DNA from: Streptomyces sp. CBMA156
Lineage (GTDB): Bacteria; Actinomycetota; Actinomycetes; Streptomycetales; Streptomycetaceae
DNA length: 36,408 bases
Direction of reading: 5' to 3'
Assembly: GCF_014596515.1 (NCBI RefSeq)
Contig: NZ_MSJQ01000352.1
Coordinates: 1-36,408, forward strand
The notes under the pieces were generated by a model that was not told the DNA's origin, did no database searches, and saw only the letters and a list, made by a program, of their open reading frames with translations. Below are positions 30,530-36,408 of this stretch, piece after piece. Every line of letters begins with the position of its first letter. Position 1 is the stretch's first letter. The position numbers were made by a program, and so were the translations under genes.

Positions 30530-30641
30530 AGGCATAGGTGCGATGCCTCCGTCCGACCTAGGCTCGGCCCGGAAGCAAAACGCGGGCAACACCAGACCCC
30601 ATAAAACCCTCATCCGAGGGCGCCGCCCGACGGCAGCGCCC
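30530..30641 (+). promoter_or_regulatory. structured region upstream of malic enzyme
   Basis: AGGCAT (30530-30535) pairs with ATGCCT (30543-30548). The loop AGGT could pair with ACCT at 30556-30559, giving a pseudoknot-like form. TAGGCT at 30559-30564 could be a -10. A further hairpin, GGGCGC with GCGCCC plus inner pairs, lies at 30618-30641. Confidence 0.3.
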
Positions 30642-30751
30642 CGACCCTGAACACCCGGGCCCGCTTCGGCGTACCCGGTTTCCGGTTTCCGGACGGGTCG
30701 TCCTGTCCGTCGGCCCGTGCGTCCTCGCCGATCAATGACGAAGAGGTCATC

Positions 30752-31948
30752 GTGGCAGCGGAGATCATTCACAGCAGCACCCAGGACACCGACGATCCGG
30801 TCGACGCGGTCTTCGCGCTCCACCGCGGCGGCAAGATGGAGATCCGGGCGACCGTCCCGGTGCGCGACGCGGACGACCTGTCCCTCGCCTACACCCCCGG
30901 TGTCGCGCGGGTCTGCACGGCCATCGCCGAGCAGCCCGAGCTGGTCAACGACTACACCTGGAAGTCCAACACCGTCGCGGTGGTCACCGACGGCACCGCG
31001 GTGCTGGGCCTCGGCGACATCGGCCCGCAGGCCTCGCTGCCCGTGATGGAGGGCAAGGCCATCCTGTTCAAGCAGTTCGGCGGCGTGGACGCGGTGCCGA
31101 TCGCGCTCGCCTGCACCGGGGTCGACGAGATCGTCGAGACCGTGGTCCGGCTGGCGCCCTCGTTCGGCGGCGTCAACCTGGAGGACATCTCCGCTCCCCG
31201 CTGCTTCGAGATCGAGCGCCGGCTCCAGGAGGCCCTGGACATCCCGGTCTTCCACGACGACCAGCACGGCACCGCGATCGTCACCACCGCCGCCCTGTGG
31301 AACGCGGCCAAGGTGACCGGCCGTGAGATCGGCTCGCTGCGGGCCGTCATCTCCGGCGCCGGCGCGGCCGGCATCGCCATCGCCAAGATGCTGGTCGCGG
31401 CCGGCATCGGCGACGTGGCCGTCTGCGACCGCAAGGGCGTGGTGTACGAGGGCCGCGGCGATCTCACCGACGTCAAGGCCGAGATCGCCGGGCGGACCAA
31501 CCGCTCCGGCCTCAAGGGCTCGCTGGCCGACGCGCTGGCCGGCGCCGACGTGTTCATCGGCGTCTCCGGCGGCACCGTGCCGGAGGAGGTCGTCGCGACC
31601 ATGGCCGAGGGCGCGTTCGTCTTCGCGATGGCCAACCCCAACCCGGAGATCCACCCCGAGGTCGCGCACAGGTACGCCGCGGTGGTCGCCACCGGCCGCA
31701 GCGACTTCCCGAACCAGATCAACAACGTGCTGGCCTTCCCCGGCATCTTCGCGGGCGCCCTCCAGGTCCGCGCCTCCCGGATCACCGAGGGCATGAAGCT
31801 GGCCGCCGCCAAGGCGCTGGCCGGCGTCGTGGCCGACGAGCTGACGCCGCAGAAGGTCATCCCCTCGCCGTTCGACGAGCGGGTCGCGCCGGCCGTCACC
31901 AAGGCCGTCGCCGAAGCCGCCCGGGCGGAGGGCGTGGCGCGGATCTGA
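30752..31948 (+). CDS. malic enzyme (malate dehydrogenase, decarboxylating)
   Basis: A 398-residue short-form bacterial malic enzyme, converting malate to pyruvate and CO2 with reduction of NAD(P). The substrate and metal part shows Y-T-P-G-V-A (about residue 50), G-L-G-D-I-G-P and D-D-Q-H-G-T (169-174). The cofactor fold starts with G-A-G-A-A-G at 202-207. It has no phosphotransacetylase extension. Position agrees with the NADP-dependent enzyme of S. coelicolor as I remember it; cofactor choice cannot be proven here. The GTG at 30752 follows AAGAGG by five bases. That site lies in the loop of a small inverted repeat (ATGAC/GTCAT, 30735-30750). A large hairpin closes the gene. Confidence 0.93.
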   Translation: MAAEIIHSSTQDTDDPVDAVFALHRGGKMEIRATVPVRDADDLSLAYTPGVARVCTAIAEQPELVNDYTWKSNTVAVVTDGTAVLGLGDIGPQASLPVMEGKAILFKQFGGVDAVPIALACTGVDEIVETVVRLAPSFGGVNLEDISAPRCFEIERRLQEALDIPVFHDDQHGTAIVTTAALWNAAKVTGREIGSLRAVISGAGAAGIAIAKMLVAAGIGDVAVCDRKGVVYEGRGDLTDVKAEIAGRTNRSGLKGSLADALAGADVFIGVSGGTVPEEVVATMAEGAFVFAMANPNPEIHPEVAHRYAAVVATGRSDFPNQINNVLAFPGIFAGALQVRASRITEGMKLAAAKALAGVVADELTPQKVIPSPFDERVAPAVTKAVAEAARAEGVARI

Positions 31949-31970
31949 CGATCCGGCCGCACATCCGGCC

Positions 31971-32028
31971 GACGGCCCGGGGCCGGGACACGCGTCACAC
32001 GTCCGCGTGGTTCCCGGCCCCGGCCGTC
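31971..32028 (+). terminator. hairpin terminator of malic enzyme
   Basis: Arms 31971-31988 and 32012-32028 pair over 17 bp with one bulged base and a 23-base loop. It ends six bases before the -10 of the next gene. Directly after the malic enzyme stop, ATCCGGCCG occurs twice (31951, 31963). Confidence 0.75.
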
Positions 32029-32033
32029 GGGGC

Positions 32034-32039
32034 TATCGT
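32034..32039 (+). promoter_or_regulatory. -10 element of a leaderless promoter
   Basis: TATCGT ends seven bases before the ATG at 32047, and no ribosome site lies between them. Confidence 0.45.
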
Positions 32040-32046
32040 CCGGGGC

Positions 32047-33009
32047 ATGTTCGCTGCCTACGCCGCACGTACCGACGCCGCCGACCCGCTGAGCGGGCTG
32101 GAGCTGGGCGACCTCCCCGAGCCGCAGGCCCGTCCGGGCTGGAGCGTGGTCACGGTCAGGGCCGCCAGCCTCAACCACCACGACCTGTGGTCGTTGCGCG
32201 GGGTCGGCCTGCCCGCCGAGAGGCTGCCGATGATCCTCGGCTGCGACGCCGCCGGCGTCGACGAGCACGGCAACGAGGTGGTCCTGCACTCGGTGATCGG
32301 CCAGAGCGGCCACGGGGTCGGCCCGGACGAGCCGCGCTCCATCCTGACCGAGCGCTACCAGGGCACCTTCGCCCAGCGGGTCGCGGTGCCCACCTGGAAC
32401 CTGCTGCCCAAGCCCGCCGGGCTGAGCTTCGAGCAGGCCGCCTGCCTGCCCACCGCCTGGCTGACGGCCTACCGGATGCTGTTCACCAACGCCGGGGTCA
32501 AGCCCGGTGACACCGTCCTGGTGCAGGGGGCGGGCGGCGGGGTGGCGACCGCGCTGATCGTCCTCGGCAAGGCGGCCGGCCTGCGGGTCTGGGTCACCGG
32601 ACGGAACGAGGCCAAGCGCGCCAGGGCGGTGGAACTCGGCGCCGACGCGGCCTTCGAGAGCGGCGCCCGGCTGCCGGAGCGGGTGGACGCGGTCCTGGAG
32701 ACGGTCGGCGCCGCGACCTGGTCGCACTCGGTGAAGTCGCTGCGCCCGGGCGGCACCATCGTCATCTCCGGGGCCACCTCGGGCCCCGACCCGAGCGCGG
32801 TCGAGCTGAACCGGATCTTCTTCCTGGAGCTCAGGGTGATCGGCTCGACCATGGGCACCAAGGAGGAGCTGGCCGGGCTGCTCTCGTTCTGCGCCAACAC
32901 CGGCGTCCGGCCGGTGATCGACTCGGTGCTGCCGCTGGCCGAGGCCAGGGACGGCTTCGCCCGGCTCGCCGAGGGGGACGTCTTCGGGAAGATCGTCCTG
33001 AGGCCCTGA
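32047..33009 (+). CDS. zinc-type alcohol dehydrogenase/quinone oxidoreductase (MDR family)
   Basis: A 320-residue medium-chain dehydrogenase/reductase. The N-terminal GroES-like domain has S-L-N-H-H-D-L-W-S-L-R-G and I-L-G-C-D-A-A-G. The nucleotide fold has V-Q-G-A-G-G-G-V at 159-166. The usual structural-zinc cysteines are missing, so it resembles quinone oxidoreductases that need no zinc and use NADPH. The substrate is unknown. The gene has its own, apparently leaderless, promoter. Its stop codon lies in an 8-bp tandem repeat. It is convergent with the PadR gene and shares a terminator with it. Confidence 0.9.
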   Translation: MFAAYAARTDAADPLSGLELGDLPEPQARPGWSVVTVRAASLNHHDLWSLRGVGLPAERLPMILGCDAAGVDEHGNEVVLHSVIGQSGHGVGPDEPRSILTERYQGTFAQRVAVPTWNLLPKPAGLSFEQAACLPTAWLTAYRMLFTNAGVKPGDTVLVQGAGGGVATALIVLGKAAGLRVWVTGRNEAKRARAVELGADAAFESGARLPERVDAVLETVGAATWSHSVKSLRPGGTIVISGATSGPDPSAVELNRIFFLELRVIGSTMGTKEELAGLLSFCANTGVRPVIDSVLPLAEARDGFARLAEGDVFGKIVLRP

Positions 33010-33024
33010 GGCCCTGAGGCCCTG
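33001..33024 (+). repeat. 8-bp tandem repeat across the stop codon of the oxidoreductase
   Basis: AGGCCCTG is repeated three times (33001, 33009, 33017) and trails into AGGCTC. TGA occurs at 33007 (the true stop), 33015 and 33023, which covers all three frames. Confidence 0.85.
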
Positions 33025-33049
33025 AGGCTCCGGCGTCGTGACGCGCGGC

Positions 33050-33081
33050 GGCCCGGTGTCCCCGTCGGGGAGCACCGGGCC
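33050..33081. terminator. bidirectional terminator between oxidoreductase and padR genes
   Basis: A 9-bp stem (33050-33058, 33073-33081) continues through a one-base bulge into five more pairs with a GTC loop. It serves two convergent genes. Confidence 0.75.
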
Positions 33082-33110
33082 ACCGACGCCGTCCGGTTCC
33101 CGCGGCCGGC

Positions 33111-34151
33111 TCAGCCGAGCAGCCGCTTCAGCCGCTCGCCCGCGGCGCCCAGCACCGCCTGGGCCTCGGCCAGCTTGTCCGCGCTCACTCCGCCGTCCCT
33201 GGCCGTGTCGCGGACCTGGTCGCGGAAGCGGTCGAGCAGCCGCTCCAGCTCGCGGGCCGGGTCCCCGGCCGGGTCGGTGCGGGCCCACGCCGGAAGGTCG
33301 GCCGGGGTGCCGGGCCCGTCCTCGTCCAGGTCGATCCTGGTCACGGTGACCTGCTCGGCGGCGTCGGCCGGTGCGGCCGGCCCCTCCGCGCCCTGGCCCC
33401 AGCGGGCCGCGTCGGCCAGCCCGGCCAGGCTCTTGGTCAGCTCGGACAGGCCCTCGGCCAGCCCGGTCGGCCAGTCGCCCTTCGCGGCGTGCTCGCGCAC
33501 CTGCTGCTCGACCCGGCGCTTGATCCGCAGCGCCTCCTGCTGCGCGGCGTTGCGCGAGGCCTTGGCCTGCTCGCGCAGCCGGCGGGCCTCCGCCTCGGCG
33601 GCCTTCGCCTTGGCCTTGGCGGCCTTCTCCTGCTCCCGCGCGCGCTTGGCCTGTTCCTTGGCCTGCTGCTTGAACTGGGCGAACTCCTCCTTGGCGCGCT
33701 GCCAGGACTCGTTGTCGCCCCAGGGCCCGGCCCACGGGTCGCCGCCTTCGGTGCGCTCCGGCCGGGGCGCCTGCTTGGCGGCGTTCCACAGCTCCTCGCG
33801 CAGGTCCTTGGCGCTGTCCCTGACGTCCTCGCGGATCGCCCCGGCGAGCTGTGCCACGGAGTCGTGGATCTCCAGCTCCAGGTCGTCCAACTCGCCCTGT
33901 CTGGCTTCGAGTTCGGTGCGGCCGGCGTCGGTCAGCCGGTACACCTTGCGGCCGCCCTCGGTGCTGTGGCTGACCAGGCCCTCCTGTTCGAGCTTGGCCA
34001 GTCGCGGGTAGACCGTCCCGGCGGAGGGGGCGTACAGGCCCTGGAACCGCTCCTCCAGCAGCCGGATCACCTCGTAGCCGTGCCGCGGCGCCTCGTCCAG
34101 CAGCTTCAGCAGGTAGAGCCGCAGCCGGCCGTGGCCGAACACGGGAGTCAT
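33111..34151 (-). CDS. PadR-family regulator with long coiled-coil extension
   Basis: A 346-residue protein. Residues 1-85 form a PadR winged helix (L-K-L-L-D-E-A-P-R-H-G-Y-E-V-I, then A-G-T-V-Y-P-R-L-A-K-L-E and R-K-V-Y-R-L-T). PadR proteins are usually 110-200 residues. Here about 260 more follow, including a Lys/Ala/Glu/Gln-rich coiled coil (about 140-215) and an acidic, helical end that may give an oligomerisation or partner surface. The ATG at 34151 is one base past the stop of the DUF4097 gene, so the two are one operon. The likely operators are the twin palindromes at 35084-35123, which would allow autorepression. Confidence 0.9.
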   Translation of the reverse strand: MTPVFGHGRLRLYLLKLLDEAPRHGYEVIRLLEERFQGLYAPSAGTVYPRLAKLEQEGLVSHSTEGGRKVYRLTDAGRTELEARQGELDDLELEIHDSVAQLAGAIREDVRDSAKDLREELWNAAKQAPRPERTEGGDPWAGPWGDNESWQRAKEEFAQFKQQAKEQAKRAREQEKAAKAKAKAAEAEARRLREQAKASRNAAQQEALRIKRRVEQQVREHAAKGDWPTGLAEGLSELTKSLAGLADAARWGQGAEGPAAPADAAEQVTVTRIDLDEDGPGTPADLPAWARTDPAGDPARELERLLDRFRDQVRDTARDGGVSADKLAEAQAVLGAAGERLKRLLG

Positions 34152-34152
34152 C

Positions 34153-35061
34153 TCAGGCCTCCTTCGTGAGGTTCGGCGTACCGGGGCCGGCCGGCAGCTC
34201 CTTGACCACCACCGGGCCCTCGTCCTCGGACTCGGGGCGGCGCAGCACGGTGACCGCGCCGGAGACGGTGGTGACGTGGAGGCTGCCGCGGCCCTCGCCG
34301 AGCCGGCCGGAGATCTTCTTGGCGCCCCAGGTGCTGCTCATCTGGAGTTCCTCGAAGGTGCTGGAGACGTCGCCGCTGGTGGAGCCGGCCTCGACGGTGG
34401 CGTCGGCCAGCGAGGGGATGCGGACCACGACCGCGCCGCTGACCGTGTTGACCTTGACCTCGGTCTCGCCGGCCACGTCGAGGTCCAGGGTGACGGCGCC
34501 GGTGACGGTGTTGGCCTGGACCCGGTCGGCGGTGCCGGCGATCACGGTGAGCTGCCCGGAGACGGTGTTGACCTTGAGCCGGCCGCCGACGGCCTGGGCG
34601 TCCACGTCGCCGGTGACGGTGCTGGCGTCGATCCGGCCGGTCACCCCGGCGAGGGTGGTGTCGCCGTTGGCGCTCTGCACCGAGACGTGCCCGTCGACGC
34701 CGCTGACGGTGGCGTGGGCCGACACGGTGCCGACCTTGACCTCGACCTCGGCCGGGACGGTCACCGTCACGCCGGCGATCCGCTTGCGCTTGAGGGAGCC
34801 GAAGAAGCTCTTCACCGAGCCGACCGACTTGAGCCAGTCACCGAACTCGCCCCAGCTGTTGATGTCCTTGTAAGTGACCGTCAGGACGCCGTCCACCAGG
34901 GTCACGTGCAGCGGGTCGCCGACGAGCTCGGTGATCTCCAGGCGGGCCGGGCCCTCGGCCGCCACCACGTTCACGGTGCCCTCGATGGTCCGCACGTGCA
35001 GCGCGCGCACCGTCTCGTCGAAGGTGATCCTCTCGGGGCCGTCGACCGTCCACTGGCTCAT
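34153..35061 (-). CDS. DUF4097 beta-repeat protein
   Basis: A 302-residue DUF4097 protein built of short repeated strands of the form V-x-T-V-S-G-x-V or A-N-T-V-T-G-A-V-x-L-D (about residues 125-260), which fold as a right-handed beta-helix. There is no signal peptide or membrane helix. Such proteins are often encoded beside PadR regulators and linked to cell-envelope stress, but a precise role is not known. The ATG at 35061 has GGGAGG upstream. It is the first gene of the operon and lies directly after the twin palindromes. Confidence 0.88.
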   Translation of the reverse strand: MSQWTVDGPERITFDETVRALHVRTIEGTVNVVAAEGPARLEITELVGDPLHVTLVDGVLTVTYKDINSWGEFGDWLKSVGSVKSFFGSLKRKRIAGVTVTVPAEVEVKVGTVSAHATVSGVDGHVSVQSANGDTTLAGVTGRIDASTVTGDVDAQAVGGRLKVNTVSGQLTVIAGTADRVQANTVTGAVTLDLDVAGETEVKVNTVSGAVVVRIPSLADATVEAGSTSGDVSSTFEELQMSSTWGAKKISGRLGEGRGSLHVTTVSGAVTVLRRPESEDEGPVVVKELPAGPGTPNLTKEA

Positions 35062-35083
35062 CTCTGCCGCCTCCCTCGTCGAT

Positions 35084-35123
35084 CGCGATGTATCGCGTTC
35101 TCTTTTAAAGACGATATATCGCG
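35084..35123. promoter_or_regulatory. twin palindromic operators of the DUF4097-padR operon
   Basis: CGCGATGTATCGCG (35084-35097) is a perfect inverted repeat around GT. CGATATATCGCG (35112-35123) repeats its right part, 26 bp further on. AT-rich TATCGCGATA-like palindromes are typical PadR sites. They flank a TTTTAAAG stretch that may contain the -10 on the minus strand. Confidence 0.65.
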
Positions 35124-35233
35124 TGCTGGCAGAGTCAAGCGTGTGCACCCCCGTCCCGACCCCGATCCATCCCCGATCCGTCCCCGAGGTCTCCCCTACG
35201 GGGGGCGTTCGGAACGGCGCCCGAACATGCGCG

Positions 35234-35263
35234 GGGCCCGGGAGGCGGTTGCCTCCCGGGCCC
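35234..35263 (-). terminator. hairpin terminator of the small conserved gene
   Basis: Perfect 13-bp arms (35234-35246, 35251-35263) with a GGTT loop, 19 bp past the stop at 35282. Confidence 0.85.
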
Positions 35264-35281
35264 TCGGCGGGCGTCACCCGG

Positions 35282-35461
35282 TCACTCGTCGTCCTCGTCG
35301 TCGAGCCGCGCGAGCCAGGTGGCCAGCCGCTCGACCGGGACCTCGAAGTCCGGGTTGAGGTCGACGAACGTGCGCAGCTGCTCGGCCAGCCACCCGAAGG
35401 TGACCTCCTCCTCGCCGCGCCGGTTCTCCAGCTCCTCGATGCCACGGTCGGTGAAGTACAC
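35282..35461 (-). CDS. small conserved acidic protein (DUF6104-like)
   Basis: A 59-residue protein read from a GTG, opening Y-F-T-D-R-G-I-E-E-L-E and ending in a run of Asp and Glu. It agrees with a small protein widely conserved in Streptomyces, annotated as DUF6104, with no known function. A central W-L-A-E-Q-L-R-T-F-V-D segment is probably helical. A GGAG site lies six bases before the GTG. A hairpin terminator follows. Its small size, good ribosome site and high conservation make it a real gene. Confidence 0.8.
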   Translation of the reverse strand: MYFTDRGIEELENRRGEEEVTFGWLAEQLRTFVDLNPDFEVPVERLATWLARLDDEDDE

Positions 35462-35507
35462 GGTTCGCTCCGGTCCGGTGGGGATTGACCTGGTCAGGAT
35501 AGTCCGG

Positions 35508-36408
35508 TCAGCTCGCCCGCCAGGTGCTGACGGTGACCTTGGCGGCCCCGGAGACCGGGTCGGCCTGCTCGATCGCCGCGATGGCGACGTTGCGGGTGAC
35601 CCGGTCGCGGACGCACAGCAGGCGGCCCGGCGCGGCCCGGTTGAACGAGAGGTCGGTGTCAGGCCGGGAGTCGATCGCGGCGGCGCACTCCTCGGCGGTG
35701 ACGGCCGGCTCGGTGATCACCGCGAAGTCCGACTTGTCGTCGCCGTAGCTGGTGAAGGAGTTGGCCCGGTTGCCGCCGGTGCCGCCGGCGTTGATCACCC
35801 CGAGGCCCCACTTGAGGTCGGTGGAGCGGGGCACCACGGTGCCGGAGTCCAGGTCGATCCGGTAGGCGTCGGAGGAGTACTCGGCGCTGGGGATCGCCAG
35901 CGACTTCTTGTCCAGCATCGCGGAGTAGCCGGCCGGGCGGGCCGGGGCCGAGACGGTGCTCTGCCCGGACTTCGAGGGCGCGGCCGTCACCGGGGCGGCG
36001 GAAGGGGTGGCGGAGGCGACGGCGGAGGGGGACGCGCTGGGGGAGGAGCTCGGCTTCGTCGGCTCCTGGCTCTGGGACACGGTGGCCGCGGCGGCCGGCT
36101 TGTCGTCCTTCTTGCCGTCGTCGCCCAGCTTCTTCATCAGCACCACGCCGCCCGCGGTGCCGCCGACCGCCATCACCAGCGCGACGGTGAGCAGCACCTT
36201 CCAGGACACCCCGCCCCTGCGTCCGGCTTCCGGTGCGGGCGCCGGGTCGGAGCTCACCACGGGGCCGGGCGGCGGGGTGTCGTGGGACGGCGGCTCCGGC
36301 CGGAGCCGGACGGTCGGCGGGGTGGGCGGCACCGGCGCGGTCGGGGCCCCGGTGGGCGGCTGCGGGGCGGCGTACGAGCCGATCGGCGGCGGGCCGAAGC
36401 CGGGCGGG
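35508..36408 (-). CDS. proline-rich single-pass membrane protein (5' end outside window)
   Basis: The frame stays open to the right edge, so the start is missing; at least 300 residues are visible. The N-terminal part is a Pro/Gly/Ala-rich cytosolic tail (P-P-G-F-G-P-P-P-I type). It is followed by one membrane helix (V-L-L-T-V-A-L-V-M-A-V-G-G), a Ser/Ala/Pro linker and an extracytoplasmic domain of about 130 residues with two cysteines. Pro-rich tails of this kind are common in Streptomyces membrane proteins. I do not recognise the outer domain. A GTG at 36332 could start a shorter protein, but the Pro-rich composition continues upstream without a break. Confidence 0.8.
   Translation of the reverse strand, partial: PPGFGPPPIGSYAAPQPPTGAPTAPVPPTPPTVRLRPEPPSHDTPPPGPVVSSDPAPAPEAGRRGGVSWKVLLTVALVMAVGGTAGGVVLMKKLGDDGKKDDKPAAAATVSQSQEPTKPSSSPSASPSAVASATPSAAPVTAAPSKSGQSTVSAPARPAGYSAMLDKKSLAIPSAEYSSDAYRIDLDSGTVVPRSTDLKWGLGVINAGGTGGNRANSFTSYGDDKSDFAVITEPAVTAEECAAAIDSRPDTDLSFNRAAPGRLLCVRDRVTRNVAIAAIEQADPVSGAAKVTVSTWRAS

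Noticed and set aside
30480..30720. tmRNA, RNase P RNA or 6S RNA in the gap before malic enzyme
   Set aside because: The hairpins invited the idea, but none of the conserved sequence blocks of these RNAs is present.
31946..31971. A stop-codon repeat after malic enzyme
   Set aside because: ATCCGGCCG occurs twice with a 12-bp period, but there is no repeated stop codon and the sequence partly belongs to the start of the terminator region.
30952..33789. A 945-codon open frame on the minus strand
   Set aside because: It is antisense to malic enzyme and the oxidoreductase and out of frame with the PadR gene. Composition is low-complexity, with no recognisable domain.
1..36408. CRISPR arrays, insertion sequences, prophage or integrase genes
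   Set aside because: No regular spacer-repeat arrays, transposase motifs or attachment-type repeats were seen; base composition and gene style are even along the window.

Overview
The window is very high-GC actinobacterial DNA with Streptomyces-style codon use, GTG starts, leaderless promoters and long GC-rich terminator hairpins. Gene content and order (dasR-dasABC, a WhiB-like regulator, a sigH/prsH pair, sodN/sodX, malic enzyme) match the dasR-to-malic-enzyme region of Streptomyces chromosomes as I remember it, so the source is a member of the Streptomycetaceae (Streptomyces or Kitasatospora). It looks like core chromosome. I see no insertion sequence, integrase, tRNA, rRNA or CRISPR array.

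Layout. 1-5.4 kb: a membrane glycosyltransferase-like protein, a GNAT acetyltransferase, a histidine phosphatase, and a sodium:solute symporter coupled to a DUF3311 protein. 5.6-14.6 kb: an aminosugar island. DasR (GntR family) is divergent from dasA-dasB-dasC (chitobiose-type ABC importer without its own ATPase) and a family 3 glycosidase. A second DasA-like binding protein follows with its own copy of the dasA promoter and DasR operator, then a SIS-domain aminosugar-phosphate isomerase/deaminase. 14.9-21 kb: signalling genes. These are a PdtaS-type soluble histidine kinase preceded by two DasR-like operators, wblE, a lipid kinase, a small membrane protein, and the SigB-family sigma factor SigH with its anti-sigma kinase. 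21.1-25.3 kb: GNAT and SnoaL-like genes, then a BtuFDC-type importer behind a cobalamin riboswitch. 25.3-27 kb: nickel superoxide dismutase and its processing peptidase, divergent, plus a CGNR regulator. 27-30 kb: a polar amino acid ABC importer with a structured leader. 30.7-33 kb: malic enzyme and a zinc-type oxidoreductase. 33-36.4 kb: a PadR regulator with a DUF4097 partner and twin palindromic operators, a small conserved protein, and a proline-rich membrane protein cut by the window edge.

How it fits together. Imported N-acetylglucosamine oligomers would be bound by DasA or its paralogue, moved through DasBC (energised by an ATPase encoded elsewhere), cut by the family 3 glycosidase and channelled by the SIS enzyme. 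DasR operators sit on both binding-protein promoters and, unexpectedly, upstream of the histidine kinase.

Most notable observations: (i) the duplicated dasA promoter/operator/binding-protein cassette, with identical -35-to-operator geometry; (ii) two DasR-like sites before the histidine kinase gene; (iii) short tandem repeats that start on stop codons, carry a TGA in each unit, and have periods that are not multiples of three (17, 16, 8 and 14 bp), so that three of them place stops in all three frames; (iv) dense inverted-repeat structure in the 940-bp gap between the amino acid importer and malic enzyme.
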